DNA of 64,000 nucleotides, taken from the NCBI RefSeq assembly GCF_010731575.1, contig NZ_AP022617.1, positions 4,402,001 to 4,466,000 of the forward strand, written 5' to 3'. This document shows, in pieces, positions 1 through 9,644 of the stretch; position 1 is the stretch's first letter; every line of letters starts with the position of its first letter. A program made the position numbers and the translations under genes. This DNA is from Mycolicibacterium monacense. Lineage in GTDB: Bacteria; Actinomycetota; Actinomycetes; Mycobacteriales; Mycobacteriaceae. Under the pieces are notes generated by a model. That model saw nothing but the letters and a program-made list of their open reading frames with translations, had not been told where the DNA came from and did not search any database.

Positions 1-39
1 GGCATCGCGAAGGGTGCCCGTCGGCCGGGGAAGCGCTGA
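1..39 (+). CDS. C-terminal end of an upstream gene (partial)
   Basis: Frame 1 is open from the window edge to a TGA at 37-39 and encodes a short basic tail ending in RRPGKR. In M. tuberculosis the gene before aspC is an iron-sulfur reductase (Rv0338c), so this may be its last codons. Twelve residues cannot confirm that. Positions 40-103 hold no further gene and form the aspC leader. Confidence 0.35.
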   Translation, partial: GIAKGARRPGKR

Positions 40-103
40 CCCCGCACGCACCGCGGTGGCGGCGGGCCTGTCCGGCCCCCGACCTGCACGAATTTCTAAT
101 TGA

Positions 104-1408
104 GTGGACGGCAATGCCACCATGGACGACGTGACCATGCCTCAGACGCCGGCCGAGCGGACCTGGCACCCCCAGGGCCACCAGCCGCGGCCCCGTACGT
201 TCACGCAGTCGTCGAAGCTGCAGGACGTCCTCTACGAGATCCGCGGCCCGGTACACGAGCACGCGTCGCGGCTGGAGGCCGAGGGCCACCGCATCCTCAA
301 GCTCAACATCGGCAACCCGGCGCCGTTCGGCTTCGAGGCACCCGATGTGATCATGCGCGACATCATCCAGGCGCTGCCGTACGCGCAGGGCTACTCGGAC
401 TCCAAGGGCATCATGCCCGCGCGCCGGGCGGTGTTCACCCGCTACGAACTCGTCGACGGGTTCCCGCGCTTCGACGTCGACGACGTGTTCCTCGGCAACG
501 GGGCCTCCGAGCTCATCCAGATGGTGCTGCAGGCACTGCTGGACAACGGCGATCAGGTGCTGATCCCGGCGCCGGACTATCCGCTGTGGACGGCGTGCAC
601 CTCGCTGGCGGGCGGCACCCCGGTGCACTACCTGTGTGACGAGACGCAGGGCTGGAATCCCGACGTCGCCGACATCGAGTCGAAGATCACCGACCGCACC
701 AAGGCGATCGTCGTCATCAACCCGAACAACCCGACCGGCGCGGTGTACAGCCGCGAGACGCTGGAGCGGATCGCCGATCTCGCCCGGAAACACCAGCTGC
801 TGCTGCTGGCCGACGAGATCTACGACAAGATCCTCTACGACGATGCCAAGCACATCTCGCTGGCCTCGGTCGCGCCCGACGTGTTGACCCTGACGTTCAA
901 CGGGCTGTCGAAGGCCTACCGGGTGGCGGGTTACCGCTCGGGCTGGCTGGTGATCACCGGACCCAAGGAGCACGCCAGCAGCTTCATCGAGGGCATCAGC
1001 CTGCTGGCCAACATGCGGTTGTGCCCGAATGTGCCTGCACAGCATGCGATTCAGGTGGCGCTCGGCGGCCATCAGAGCATCGACGATCTGGTGTTGCCCG
1101 GCGGGCGGTTGCTCGAGCAGCGCGACGTGGCCTGGGAGAAGCTCAACGAGATTCCCGGCGTCTCGTGCGTGAAGCCGGCCGGCGCGCTGTACGCGTTCCC
1201 GCGGCTGGATCCCGAGGTCTACGAGATCCACGACGACGAGCTGCTGGTGCTCGACCTGCTGCTGCAGGAAAAAATCCTGGTTGTGCAGGGCACCGGGTTC
1301 AACTGGCCGACACCGGATCACCTGCGCATCGTCACGCTGCCGTGGGCCCGTGACCTGGCCAACGCCATCGAGCGTCTCGGCAACTTCCTGGTCAGCTACC
1401 GGCAGTAG
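104..1408 (+). CDS. aspC: PLP-dependent aminotransferase AspC (alanine/aspartate type)
   Basis: A class I/II aminotransferase of 434 residues. It would transfer amino groups between amino acids (alanine or aspartate) and 2-oxoacids in the cytoplasm using pyridoxal phosphate. The Schiff-base lysine lies in NGLSKAYRVAGYRSGW at about residue 270. Substrate-arm and cofactor-site segments NIGNPAPFGF, NPNNPTGAVY and LADEIYDKI are present. The GTG at 104 gives the longest form; an ATG at 122 is an equally possible start, because the first residues are not conserved in this family. The YibE/F gene follows after 3 bp. In mycobacteria this essential enzyme is often labelled aspartate aminotransferase but is close to AlaA-type alanine transaminases. 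Confidence 0.9.
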   Translation: MDGNATMDDVTMPQTPAERTWHPQGHQPRPRTFTQSSKLQDVLYEIRGPVHEHASRLEAEGHRILKLNIGNPAPFGFEAPDVIMRDIIQALPYAQGYSDSKGIMPARRAVFTRYELVDGFPRFDVDDVFLGNGASELIQMVLQALLDNGDQVLIPAPDYPLWTACTSLAGGTPVHYLCDETQGWNPDVADIESKITDRTKAIVVINPNNPTGAVYSRETLERIADLARKHQLLLLADEIYDKILYDDAKHISLASVAPDVLTLTFNGLSKAYRVAGYRSGWLVITGPKEHASSFIEGISLLANMRLCPNVPAQHAIQVALGGHQSIDDLVLPGGRLLEQRDVAWEKLNEIPGVSCVKPAGALYAFPRLDPEVYEIHDDELLVLDLLLQEKILVVQGTGFNWPTPDHLRIVTLPWARDLANAIERLGNFLVSYRQ

Positions 1409-1411
1409 CGA

Positions 1412-2644
1412 GTGTCGCACTCCCACCCGCATTCCCACTCGCTGAGCGGGCCGTCCCCGCTCGGCCCGTTGGCCGCCAGGATCGTCGTCGGGTTGCTGGC
1501 GCTCATCGGTGTCGCGGTGGCGATCGGCGCGGTGCTGCTGTGGCCGAGCCAGCAGAAGGCCGACATCCCGCTGCCCTTCCAGAACGCCGAGGGCGGTGCG
1601 GTGACGACGGAGGCCGGGCAGGTGCGCGCCACCAGCCTGGCGCCGTGCGGCAGTCCGTCGGCGGGTCAGGTGCTCACCGCCGATCCGGTCCCGACGCCGG
1701 CCGACGGGTCCCAGTGCGTACAGGTGCTCGTCGCGATCGACTCGGGGCCCAACAAGGGCGCCAACACGCTTCTGGAGTTCAGCGGCGGACCCGGCCAGCC
1801 ACAGTTGGCCGCGGGGGACGACATCCGGCTCAGCCGTCAGGTGAGCCCGGGCGGCGCCACCAGCTACACGTTCTACGACTACGCGCGGGGATGGCCGCTG
1901 GCCCTGCTGGCCGCCGCCTTCGCCGTCGTGGTCGTGGCGGTCGCGCGGTGGCGGGGTCTGCGCGCGCTGGTGGGCATCGTGGTCGCGTTCGCGGTGCTGG
2001 TGGTGTTCCTGCTGCCCGCCCTGCGCGACGGCGCATCGGCCGTCCCGGTCGCGCTGGTGGCGTCCGCGGTGATCCTCTATGCCGTCATCTATCTGGCCCA
2101 CGGTGTCAGCCTGCGCACCAGCGCCGCGCTGCTCGGCACGCTGACGTCGCTGCTGCTGGCCGCCGTGCTGTCCTGGGGCGCCATCGAAATCGCCCATCTC
2201 ACCGGGCTTTCGGAGGACCAGAACAACGAGGTCGCCGCCTACCTGGGCAACGTGTCGATCACCGGTCTGCTGCTGGCCGGGTTCATCATCGGCTCACTCG
2301 GCGTGCTCAACGACGTGACGGTGACCCAGGCGTCGACGGCGTTCGAACTGGCCGAACTGGAGGGCAGTTCGCGGCGGGCGGTCTTCGTCGGCGCGATGCG
2401 GGTGGGCCGTGACCACATCGCGAGCACGGTGTACACGCTGGTGCTCGCCTATGCCGGCAGCGCGTTACCGCTGCTGCTGTTGTTCAGTGTCGCCAACCGC
2501 TCGCTGGTCGACGTGCTGACCAGTGAGAGCGTGGCCATCGAGGTCGCGCGCTCGGCCGTCGGCGGTATCGCGCTGGCACTGTCGGTCCCGTTGACGACGG
2601 GAATCGCCGCTGTCCTGGCGACACCGCGGGCGGACAACCACTAG
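1412..2644 (+). CDS. YibE/F-like multipass membrane protein
   Basis: This 410-residue protein has one N-terminal membrane helix (about residues 20-45), an extracytoplasmic domain up to about residue 145, and then six or seven tightly packed hydrophobic segments. The arrangement and the segment GSLGVLNDVTVTQASTAFEL are typical of the YibE/F family (PF07907), whose transport role is unproven. The N-terminus is His-rich. It starts with GTG 3 bp after aspC, so the two are probably co-transcribed. The substrate is unknown. Confidence 0.75.
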   Translation: MSHSHPHSHSLSGPSPLGPLAARIVVGLLALIGVAVAIGAVLLWPSQQKADIPLPFQNAEGGAVTTEAGQVRATSLAPCGSPSAGQVLTADPVPTPADGSQCVQVLVAIDSGPNKGANTLLEFSGGPGQPQLAAGDDIRLSRQVSPGGATSYTFYDYARGWPLALLAAAFAVVVVAVARWRGLRALVGIVVAFAVLVVFLLPALRDGASAVPVALVASAVILYAVIYLAHGVSLRTSAALLGTLTSLLLAAVLSWGAIEIAHLTGLSEDQNNEVAAYLGNVSITGLLLAGFIIGSLGVLNDVTVTQASTAFELAELEGSSRRAVFVGAMRVGRDHIASTVYTLVLAYAGSALPLLLLFSVANRSLVDVLTSESVAIEVARSAVGGIALALSVPLTTGIAAVLATPRADNH

Positions 2645-2682
2645 CGACGTTTCGCGGTCAGGCCCTGGGGTATCCGCCCGCC

Positions 2683-3204
2683 ATGACCCAGCCCACCGGT
2701 CATCGTGAAGTGACCCTCGAGGTCGACGGCCGGCCACACACACTGCACCTCGACAACCGCGTCACCCTTCTCGACGCGCTGCGCGAACACCTCGGCGTGA
2801 CCGCACCCAAAAAGGGATGCGACCACGGGCAGTGCGGTTCGTGCACCGTGCTGCGCGACGGACGGCGGGTCACCACCTGCCTGACGTTCGCGGTCGCCGC
2901 CGACGGTGCGCACATCACCACCGCCGCCGGTCTCGGCGACGGCGACGATCTGCACCCCGTCGCGCAGGCGTTCTCCGACGAGGACGGCTTCCAGTGCGGG
3001 TACTGCACACCGGGCCAGATCTGTTCGGCTGTCGGCATGCTCGACGAAGTCAAGTCCGGCGCACCGAGTTTCGTGTCCGACGATCTCGAGGCGGTACCGG
3101 AACTGACCGACGACGAGATCCGGGAACGGATGAGCGGCAACCTGTGCCGCTGCGCGGCGTACCCGAACATCGTCGCCGCGATCGAACGGGCTTCAGTTCA
3201 GTGA
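2683..3204 (+). CDS. Aldehyde oxidoreductase, 2Fe-2S subunit (PaoA/YagT-like)
   Basis: This is the small electron-transfer subunit of a xanthine oxidase-family molybdenum hydroxylase. The plant-type cluster motif CDHGQCGSC is near residues 47-55, with a partner Cys about 12 residues on. The second [2Fe-2S] domain carries CGYCTPGQ and NLCRC. At 173 residues it is the size of the cytoplasmic small subunits; the E. coli PaoA Tat leader is absent, so a cytoplasmic location is inferred. The FAD and molybdenum subunits follow at once, giving a three-gene operon in paoABC order. Confidence 0.88.
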   Translation: MTQPTGHREVTLEVDGRPHTLHLDNRVTLLDALREHLGVTAPKKGCDHGQCGSCTVLRDGRRVTTCLTFAVAADGAHITTAAGLGDGDDLHPVAQAFSDEDGFQCGYCTPGQICSAVGMLDEVKSGAPSFVSDDLEAVPELTDDEIRERMSGNLCRCAAYPNIVAAIERASVQ

Positions 3205-3214
3205 GGCGGGTTCA

Positions 3215-4207
3215 GTGAGGGCGTTCGACTACCACCTGGCTGAGAGCCCGGCCGATGCGGTGGCAACACTGACCGCGCATCCCGATGCCGCCTACCTCGC
3301 CGGCGGCACCAACCTCGTCGACCACATGAAGCTCGGGGTCGCCACCCCCGACCTGCTGGTCGACGTGAGCCGGCTGCCCCTCGACGAGGTGACGGCCACC
3401 GACGACGGGGGTGTGCGCATCGGCGCCACCGTTCGCAACAGCGACCTCGCCGCCCATCCGGTGATCCGGTGCCGTTATCCCGTCCTGTCGCGGGCGATGC
3501 TGTCCGCGGCGTCGGGTCAGCTGCGCAACTCCGCCACGACGGCGGGAAATCTGTTGCAGCGCACCCGTTGTGTGTACTTCCAGGACGTCACCACACCGTG
3601 CAACAAGCGCAGCCCGGGAAGCGGTTGCTCGGCGATCGGCGGCTACGTGCGCTACCACGCGATTCTCGGCGCGTCTGAACACTGCATCGCCGTGCATCCG
3701 TCCGATATGGCGGTCGCGATGAGCGCGCTGGACGGTGTGGTGGTCGTCGAGGGCTCCGACGGCGAGCGCCGCATTCCGATCGACGAGTTCTACCGGCTGC
3801 CCGGCGACGAACCTCACCGCGACACCGTGCTGCGCCACGGCGAGTTGATCACCGCGGTGGAACTGCCCGCACCGCCTCCCGGGGCGGTGTCCGAGTACCG
3901 CAAGGTCCGCGACCGGGCGTCGTTCGCGTTCGCGCTGGTATCGGTCGCTGCCGAGCTCAGCCTCGCCGACGACCGGATCGGTTCGGCGCGAATCGCTTTC
4001 GGCGGTGTCGCGCACAAGCCGTGGCGGGCCCGCCGCGCCGAGGAGGTGCTGACCGGCGCACCACCCACCGACGACACGTTCGCCGCGGCCGCCGACGCCG
4101 AGTTGTCGGCCGCCGAACCGCAGCCGGGTAACGAGTTCAAGGTTGCGCTGGCCCGCCGCACGCTGATCGCCGAACTGCGCGCGCTGACCGGACGGGGACG
4201 GCCATGA
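3215..4207 (+). CDS. Aldehyde oxidoreductase, FAD subunit with extra 4Fe-4S loop (PaoB/YagS-like)
   Basis: This 330-residue CO-dehydrogenase-flavoprotein-type subunit carries the FAD motif AGGTNLVDHMKLG near residue 28 and the second FAD loop ATVRNSDLAAHP. An insertion with four cysteines (QRTRCVYFQ, PCNKRSPGSGC, EHC) matches the additional 4Fe-4S cluster of PaoB and 4-hydroxybenzoyl-CoA reductase. This distinguishes it from ordinary CoxM subunits. It passes electrons from the 2Fe-2S subunit to an acceptor. It begins with GTG 10 bp after the 2Fe-2S gene, and its stop overlaps the next start as ATGA. Confidence 0.88.
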   Translation: MRAFDYHLAESPADAVATLTAHPDAAYLAGGTNLVDHMKLGVATPDLLVDVSRLPLDEVTATDDGGVRIGATVRNSDLAAHPVIRCRYPVLSRAMLSAASGQLRNSATTAGNLLQRTRCVYFQDVTTPCNKRSPGSGCSAIGGYVRYHAILGASEHCIAVHPSDMAVAMSALDGVVVVEGSDGERRIPIDEFYRLPGDEPHRDTVLRHGELITAVELPAPPPGAVSEYRKVRDRASFAFALVSVAAELSLADDRIGSARIAFGGVAHKPWRARRAEEVLTGAPPTDDTFAAAADAELSAAEPQPGNEFKVALARRTLIAELRALTGRGRP

Positions 4208-6294
4208 CACTCCTCGACCCGCAGGCGATCGGCGCCCCGATGGCACGGCTGGACGGCCGCGCCAAGGTCACCGGCGCCGCGCCGTACGCCTTCGAACAGC
4301 GCGTCGACGATCCGGCGTATCTGCATCCGATCCAGTCGACGATCGCCCGTGGTCGGGTCGCGGCCGTCGACACCGACGCCGCCAGGGCGATCGACGGTGT
4401 GCTCGATGTGCTGACGGTGTTCGACGCCCCGGAACTCGCCGACACCTCCGATGGTGAGCTGTCGATCCTGCAGGACGACCGCGTGCACTTCCGCGGTCAG
4501 ATCATCGGCGGGGTCGTCGCGGAGACGGCCGAGATCGCCCGGCACGCAGCAGGTCTCGTGCAGGTGAGGTACACCGAGGAATCGCACGACGTGGAGCTGA
4601 CCGCCGACCACCCCGGGCTCTACACCCCTGAGCAGGTCAACGCGGGGTATCCGTCGGACACCGACGAGGGTGACGTGGAGGCGGCGCTGGCCTCGGCCGA
4701 GGTCACCGTCGACCAGACCTATTCGACACCGATCGAGCACAACAACCCGATGGAGCCACACGCCGCGATCGCGATATGGACCGCTGACGGGGTGACGATG
4801 TACGACTCCACACAGGGTGTGCACGCCGCGCGGAAGGCACTGGCACCGCTCTTCGGACTCGAACCCGACCAGTTGCGGGTCATCGCACCGCATGTCGGCG
4901 GCGGCTTCGGCTCGAAGGGGGCCCCGCACGCGCACGACGTCCTGGCCCTGCTGGCCGCCCAGCGCAGCGGTGGGCGGCCGGTGAAGCTGGCGCTGACCCG
5001 CCAGCAGATGTTCGCCCTGGTGGGCTATCGGACACCGACCATCCAGCGCATCCGGCTCGGCGCGAACCAGGACGGCACCCTGACCGCACTGGCGCACGAG
5101 GTCGTCGAACAGACCTCGGCCGTCAAGGAATACGCCGAACAGACGGCGGTGACGTCACGCAAGATGTACGCCGCACCGAACCGGCGCACCGCCCACCGAC
5201 TCGCCGCCCTCGACGTGCCGGTACCGTTCTGGTTCCGCGCCCCGGGTGAGTGTCCCGGCGCCTACGCCGCCGAGGTGGCGATGGACGAACTGGCGGCGGC
5301 CTGCGGGGTCGACCCGATCGAACTGCGGGTGCGCAACGATCCCGAGGTCGACCCCGAGACCGGCAACCCGTGGTCGGGCCGCCACCTCGTGGAATGCCTG
5401 CGGCTGGGGGCCGAGCGGTTCGGCTGGTCGTCGCGTGATCCTGTTCCCGCACAACGTGTTTCCGGTGACTGGTACGTCGGGCTCGGTGTCGCGTCGGCGA
5501 CCTATCCGGCCATGCAGATGCCGGGTAACTCCGCGCGGATCACCTACGCCGACGAGGGCCGCTACCTGGTGCAGATCGGCGCCGCCGACATCGGCACCGG
5601 CACCTGGACGACGCTGACGCAGATCGCCGCCGACGCGTTGGGTTGCGATGTGGCCGCGGTCGACCTGCAGATCGGCGACAGCGCGCTGCCGGAGGCATCG
5701 GTGGCCGGCGGATCGTCGGGCATCAACTCGTGGGGACGGGCGATCGTCGCGGCCGCACGGCAGTTCCGTCGCGACCACGGCGATCCCCCGGCGATCGGCG
5801 CGACCACGGTGGCCGAGGCACCAGAGAACCCCGAGTCCGAGAAGTTCACCATGCAGTCCTTCGGCGCCCACTTCGTCGAGGCGAGGGTCAACCGGGACAC
5901 CGGGGAGATCCGTGTGCCGCGGATGTTGGGCGTCTTCTCCATCGGCCGGGCGATCAACGCCCGTACGCTGCGCTCGCAGCTCATCGGCGGAATGACGATG
6001 GGCCTGTCGATGGCGTTGCACGAGGAGAGCGTGCGCGATCCGCGGTTCGGCCACGTCGTCACACAGGATTTCGCGACCTACCACATCAGCGCACACGCCG
6101 ACGTGGCCGACATCGACGCGATCTGGCTCGACGAGGCCGACGAACACGCCAACCCGATGGGATCGCGCGGCGCCGGGGAGATCGGCATCGTCGGATCGGC
6201 CGCCGCGGTGGTCAACGCCGTCTACAACGCGACCGGGGTGCGTGTGCGCGATCTGCCGGTCACCCTCGACAAGGTGCTGCCCGGGCTGCCCTGA
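4204..6294 (+). CDS. Aldehyde oxidoreductase, molybdopterin-binding large subunit (PaoC/YagR-like)
   Basis: This 696-residue catalytic subunit binds molybdopterin cytosine dinucleotide and oxidises aldehydes to acids. The evidence is the cofactor loop GGGFGSKG, the RAPGECPGAYAAEVAMDEL segment, and the C-terminal GSRGAGEIGIVG, whose Glu is the base in this family. The length fits PaoC rather than the roughly 780-residue CoxL type. It overlaps the FAD gene by 4 bp and ends directly against the convergent rmlA. No PaoD/XdhC-type cofactor-insertion chaperone is nearby; it may lie elsewhere. The physiological aldehyde is unknown. Confidence 0.9.
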   Translation: MTLLDPQAIGAPMARLDGRAKVTGAAPYAFEQRVDDPAYLHPIQSTIARGRVAAVDTDAARAIDGVLDVLTVFDAPELADTSDGELSILQDDRVHFRGQIIGGVVAETAEIARHAAGLVQVRYTEESHDVELTADHPGLYTPEQVNAGYPSDTDEGDVEAALASAEVTVDQTYSTPIEHNNPMEPHAAIAIWTADGVTMYDSTQGVHAARKALAPLFGLEPDQLRVIAPHVGGGFGSKGAPHAHDVLALLAAQRSGGRPVKLALTRQQMFALVGYRTPTIQRIRLGANQDGTLTALAHEVVEQTSAVKEYAEQTAVTSRKMYAAPNRRTAHRLAALDVPVPFWFRAPGECPGAYAAEVAMDELAAACGVDPIELRVRNDPEVDPETGNPWSGRHLVECLRLGAERFGWSSRDPVPAQRVSGDWYVGLGVASATYPAMQMPGNSARITYADEGRYLVQIGAADIGTGTWTTLTQIAADALGCDVAAVDLQIGDSALPEASVAGGSSGINSWGRAIVAAARQFRRDHGDPPAIGATTVAEAPENPESEKFTMQSFGAHFVEARVNRDTGEIRVPRMLGVFSIGRAINARTLRSQLIGGMTMGLSMALHEESVRDPRFGHVVTQDFATYHISAHADVADIDAIWLDEADEHANPMGSRGAGEIGIVGSAAAVVNAVYNATGVRVRDLPVTLDKVLPGLP

Positions 6295-7158
6295 TCAGCG
6301 GTCGAGCAACTCCAGCAGATAGGCGCCGTACCCGGACTTGAGCAGGCTGTGCCCGCGGGCGGCCAACTGCTCGTCGTCGATGAACCCGACGCGCCACGCC
6401 ACCTCCTCGGGTACCGAGATCTTCAGTCCCTGACGGCGTTCGATGGTGCGGACGTAGTCGCTCGCATCGAGCAGCGAGTCGAACGTGCCGGTGTCGAGCC
6501 ATGCGGTGCCGCGCGCGAGTACCTCCACGGTGAGCCGGCCCTGATCGAGGTAGCGCTGGTTGATCTCGGTGATCTCGTACTCACCGCGCGCGGACTTCTT
6601 CAGCGACTTCGCGATCTCGATGACGTCGTTGTCGTAGAAGTACAGTCCGGGCACCGCGTAGTGCGATTTCGGTGTCGCGGGTTTCTCCTCGAGCGACAGG
6701 GCGGTGCCGTCGGCGCTGAACTCCACCACCCCGTACGCCGACGGGTTGGCGACCCAGTACGCGAAGATCGACCCGCCGCTGACGTCGTGGAAGCGGCGCA
6801 GTCCGGTGCCGAGCCCGGGGCCGTAGAAGATGTTGTCCCCCAACACCAGTGCGACGGAGTCGGTGCCGATGTGGTCGGCGCCGATCACGAACGCCTGTGC
6901 GAGCCCGTCCGGCTCGTCCTGCACCGCATAGGTGAGGTTGACGCCGAAATGCGCACCGTCGCCCAGCAATCGGTGAAAGGCGGGGGCGTCCTCGGCGGTG
7001 GTGATCACCTGGATGTCGCGGATGCCGGCCATGATGAGCGTGGACAGCGGGTAGTAGATGAGCGGTTTGTCGTAGACGGGCAGCAGCTGCTTGCTCGCCC
7101 CGAGCGTGATCGGGTACAGCCGGGTGCCCGAGCCGCCCGCCAGGATGATCCCCCGCAT
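6295..7158 (-). CDS. rmlA: Glucose-1-phosphate thymidylyltransferase
   Basis: RmlA makes dTDP-glucose from glucose-1-phosphate and dTTP, the first step to dTDP-L-rhamnose for the rhamnosyl linker joining arabinogalactan to peptidoglycan. The 287-residue protein starts with the nucleotidyltransferase signature [20 protein letters not shown]. It also has [18 protein letters not shown] and VLGDNIFYG, with the metal-binding Asp. The length is normal. The start ATG shares a base with the stop of the upstream SnoaL-like gene (TGATG). The stop codon directly abuts the convergent oxidoreductase stop, leaving no room for a terminator. Confidence 0.95.
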   Translation of the reverse strand: MRGIILAGGSGTRLYPITLGASKQLLPVYDKPLIYYPLSTLIMAGIRDIQVITTAEDAPAFHRLLGDGAHFGVNLTYAVQDEPDGLAQAFVIGADHIGTDSVALVLGDNIFYGPGLGTGLRRFHDVSGGSIFAYWVANPSAYGVVEFSADGTALSLEEKPATPKSHYAVPGLYFYDNDVIEIAKSLKKSARGEYEITEINQRYLDQGRLTVEVLARGTAWLDTGTFDSLLDASDYVRTIERRQGLKISVPEEVAWRVGFIDDEQLAARGHSLLKSGYGAYLLELLDR

Positions 7159-7526
7159 CAGCCGGTCAGGTCCTCTTCACCGAGTTCGGTGGCGGCCAGC
7201 GCGGACGACAGGTCGGCGTGGCGGAACATCGACGTCACCTTGTCGTGCACGACGCGGAAAGCGGAGGCGGCGGTACCGGTCTCCCCCGTCACCGAGGTGA
7301 TCTGCTGTTCGACGACGACCACACCGTCACGGATGTAGAGCCGACCCGGTTCGGCGTTGACATCGAGTGCGCGGGCCCAATCACGCAGTGCCGCATGCCC
7401 TTGCGCCGCCCTATGGGCGTCGCCGATCTCGATGTCGTCACTGGACAGTTCGAGCAGCGTGTCGATGTCACGGGCGTTGAGCGCGTCGTGCCACGCGAGC
7501 ACGGTCGCCTTCTCCGATGTGGTCAT
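7158..7526 (-). CDS. SnoaL/NTF2-like small protein
   Basis: About 122 residues with the SnoaL-like polyketide cyclase pattern: an N-terminal helix with [23 protein letters not shown], a mid-domain [11 protein letters not shown], and a final beta sheet with [14 protein letters not shown]. Such folds serve as small-ligand enzymes or binding proteins; no substrate is evident. The ATG at 7526 is preferred to an upstream GTG at 7571 because it avoids overlapping the neighbouring gene and begins where family homology begins. It is coupled to rmlA by TGATG. Confidence 0.7.
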   Translation of the reverse strand: MTTSEKATVLAWHDALNARDIDTLLELSSDDIEIGDAHRAAQGHAALRDWARALDVNAEPGRLYIRDGVVVVEQQITSVTGETGTAASAFRVVHDKVTSMFRHADLSSALAATELGEEDLTG

Positions 7527-7546
7527 GTTCGTGAAGGTACGCCACT

Positions 7547-8296
7547 TTAGAAGGGCGTCTGCTCCAACCACCGGTCCCAGATCTCGGTCTTGCCGAACGC
7601 CTCGAGGCCACTGTCGGCCAGCGTGCGGCGCCGGGTCACCGCCAGCAGCAGGTCGGCGACGGGTCCGCGGACGGCGACGTCGCCCTTACCGTGTTCGTGG
7701 GTCCAGTCGATGCCATCTTCGGTGCTGGTGATCATCCACTCGCCAACCCCGCCGAGGCTTTCGTCGGTGGCGTGCAGGTGCAGCGTGTGGCCCCGTTCGA
7801 TGGGCAGTCCACGGCGGCCGGCCTGCACGGCCGCCAATTCGATCCATTCGCTGAGTGCGTCGGCGGCGAGGTCGGGCGGGAGGTCGTACGGCTGCCCGAG
7901 CGCCAGCGCCGCGTCCGCGCGGTGGACGGCGACCTCGTGCACGCGGCGACGGATCCACCACCCGGCCGGACGCGTCCCGAGGAACGTCCAGACCTTGGTG
8001 CCGGAGCCGACGCTGTCGACGGCGTGGATGAGCAGCCGGGCACCGTCACGCAGCCATTGGATCGCGCCGTCCGGATCCTCGGGCGGCCGGCCGTCGCGCA
8101 CCTCGCGCGGGTCGAGGGGTTCATGGCGCCGTTCGGCGACGATCTGCGCGGCCCAGCGGTTTCCGCGGCCGACGTGGCGGAACAGCTGTCTGAGCGTCCA
8201 GTCCCCGCACGTCGTCACCGGCGTCTCCGGATCGCCCGTCGCGATCAGGTCACCGAAGCTGTTGGTCTGCTCGAGCAGCGCCGCCCGGAAGTCCAC
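7547..8296 (-). CDS. Maleylpyruvate isomerase family (DinB-like) mycothiol-dependent protein
   Basis: This 249-residue protein has the MDMPI N-terminal four-helix bundle. The metal-binding histidines are suggested by LFRHVGRGNRWAAQ and by RRRVHEVAVHRADAALA. A C-terminal SCP-2-like domain carries VRGPVADLLLAVTRR. Members bind a divalent metal and use mycothiol; most actinobacterial copies, like this one, have no known substrate. It lies in a same-strand cluster with the P450 (1 bp gap) and the SnoaL-like gene. Confidence 0.8.
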   Translation of the reverse strand: MDFRAALLEQTNSFGDLIATGDPETPVTTCGDWTLRQLFRHVGRGNRWAAQIVAERRHEPLDPREVRDGRPPEDPDGAIQWLRDGARLLIHAVDSVGSGTKVWTFLGTRPAGWWIRRRVHEVAVHRADAALALGQPYDLPPDLAADALSEWIELAAVQAGRRGLPIERGHTLHLHATDESLGGVGEWMITSTEDGIDWTHEHGKGDVAVRGPVADLLLAVTRRRTLADSGLEAFGKTEIWDRWLEQTPF

Positions 8297-8297
8297 G

Positions 8298-9644
8298 TCA
8301 CGAACCTAGCGCGGCGCGGGCGGTTCCGAGCGTGATCGGCAGAGTCGACCACCCGCGCAACACCCTGGTGTCGCGGCGGCTGGCCGTCCCGGCCAGTTTG
8401 GCGTCGGGGAACCGGTCGAAGAAGGTCCGCAGTCCCACTTCGCCTTCGGCGCGCGCGAGTGCGGCGCCCAGGCAGAAGTGCCTGCCGCCGGAGAACGACA
8501 GGTGCTTGCCGGCGTTGTCGCGTTCGATGTCGAAGCGATGGGGGTCGTCGAAGACCTTGGGATCGCGGTTGGCACCGGCGAGGTGGATGATGATCAGCTC
8601 ACCGGCCCGGACCGGCACCCCGGCCACCTCGACGTCCTTCTTGGCCACCCGTGCGCTCATCTGCACCGGGGAGTCCAGCCGCAGGATCTCCTCGACGGCG
8701 GTCGGCCACAGTTCCGGGCGGTCCCGGAGTTTCGCCAGTTGGTCCGGGTGGTCGAGCAACATCTTGATGCCGTTGCCGAGCAGGTTGACGGTGGTCTCGA
8801 ATCCGGCGGCGAGGACCAGCCCGGCCGTCGCCTGCAGTTCCCGTTCGCTCAGGCCCGCCCCGTCCTCGGTGGCCGAGATCAGTTGGCTCAGCAGGTCGTC
8901 GCCGGGGTTGCGGCGCAGGTTCTCGAGGTGGTTGACCAGCCAGGCGTTGAAGCCGACGATGCCGCTGTGCACCCGTAGGTACTGCTGCCAGCTCAGGCCG
9001 ATGTCGAGGCTGGGCGCGCCGAGTTCGCCGTAATGGAGGATCTGGGCGCGGTCCGCCTCGGGGACGCCGAGCACGTCGCTGATCACCGAGACCGGCAGCA
9101 GCGAGCAGTACCGCGCGACGATGTCGACGGGTCCGCTGCCGGTGGCGTCGCGTTCGAGGTCGTCGAGCAGTTTCACCGCGGTGGCCTCGACCCCGTCCCG
9201 CAGTGCGGTGACGGCGCGGGTGGTGAACACCGATGACACCAGCTTGCGGCAGCGGGTGTGGTCGGGCGGCTCGATGGACAGCAGCGACGGGGGTTCGATC
9301 GGGTGCAGCAGTCCCGTGTCGGTGCGGTCGATGACCCGGCGCAGCGGTCTGGGCAGCTCACCGCCGAGCGATGACACCCGGAAGTCGTCCGAGCGCAGCA
9401 GTTCGTGGGCGACGGCGTGGTCGAACGTGATGAGCCCGACGCGCCCCCGGATCAGCGGTCCCTTCACCCGGTGTTCGTCGGCGAAGGCCGCCGGGTTCGC
9501 GCGCACCGTCGGGTCGGCGATCAGCCGCGCCTGGGGGTCGCCGCGGCGCATCCCCAGCCGTGACATACCGCGGACGAACCCGTGCAGAGCCAGCCACCGG
9601 ACCCGCTGCCGAATCGTTGCCCCCGAGGAGTCGTGCACCATCAC
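8298..9644 (-). CDS. Cytochrome P450
   Basis: A heme mono-oxygenase of 448 residues. The heme loop FSGGRHFCLGAALARAE has the proximal Cys near residue 391. The K-helix ExxR is in EEILRLDSPVQ. The I-helix motif reads AAGFETTVNLL, with Phe where most bacterial P450s have His or Asp. The position relative to dcd and rmlA suggests a counterpart of a P450 in the Rv0327c area, but this was not checked. A GTG at 9644 and an ATG at 9641 are both possible starts; the latter overlaps the stop of the DUF1330-like gene. The substrate is unknown. Confidence 0.9.
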   Translation of the reverse strand: MMVHDSSGATIRQRVRWLALHGFVRGMSRLGMRRGDPQARLIADPTVRANPAAFADEHRVKGPLIRGRVGLITFDHAVAHELLRSDDFRVSSLGGELPRPLRRVIDRTDTGLLHPIEPPSLLSIEPPDHTRCRKLVSSVFTTRAVTALRDGVEATAVKLLDDLERDATGSGPVDIVARYCSLLPVSVISDVLGVPEADRAQILHYGELGAPSLDIGLSWQQYLRVHSGIVGFNAWLVNHLENLRRNPGDDLLSQLISATEDGAGLSERELQATAGLVLAAGFETTVNLLGNGIKMLLDHPDQLAKLRDRPELWPTAVEEILRLDSPVQMSARVAKKDVEVAGVPVRAGELIIIHLAGANRDPKVFDDPHRFDIERDNAGKHLSFSGGRHFCLGAALARAEGEVGLRTFFDRFPDAKLAGTASRRDTRVLRGWSTLPITLGTARAALGS

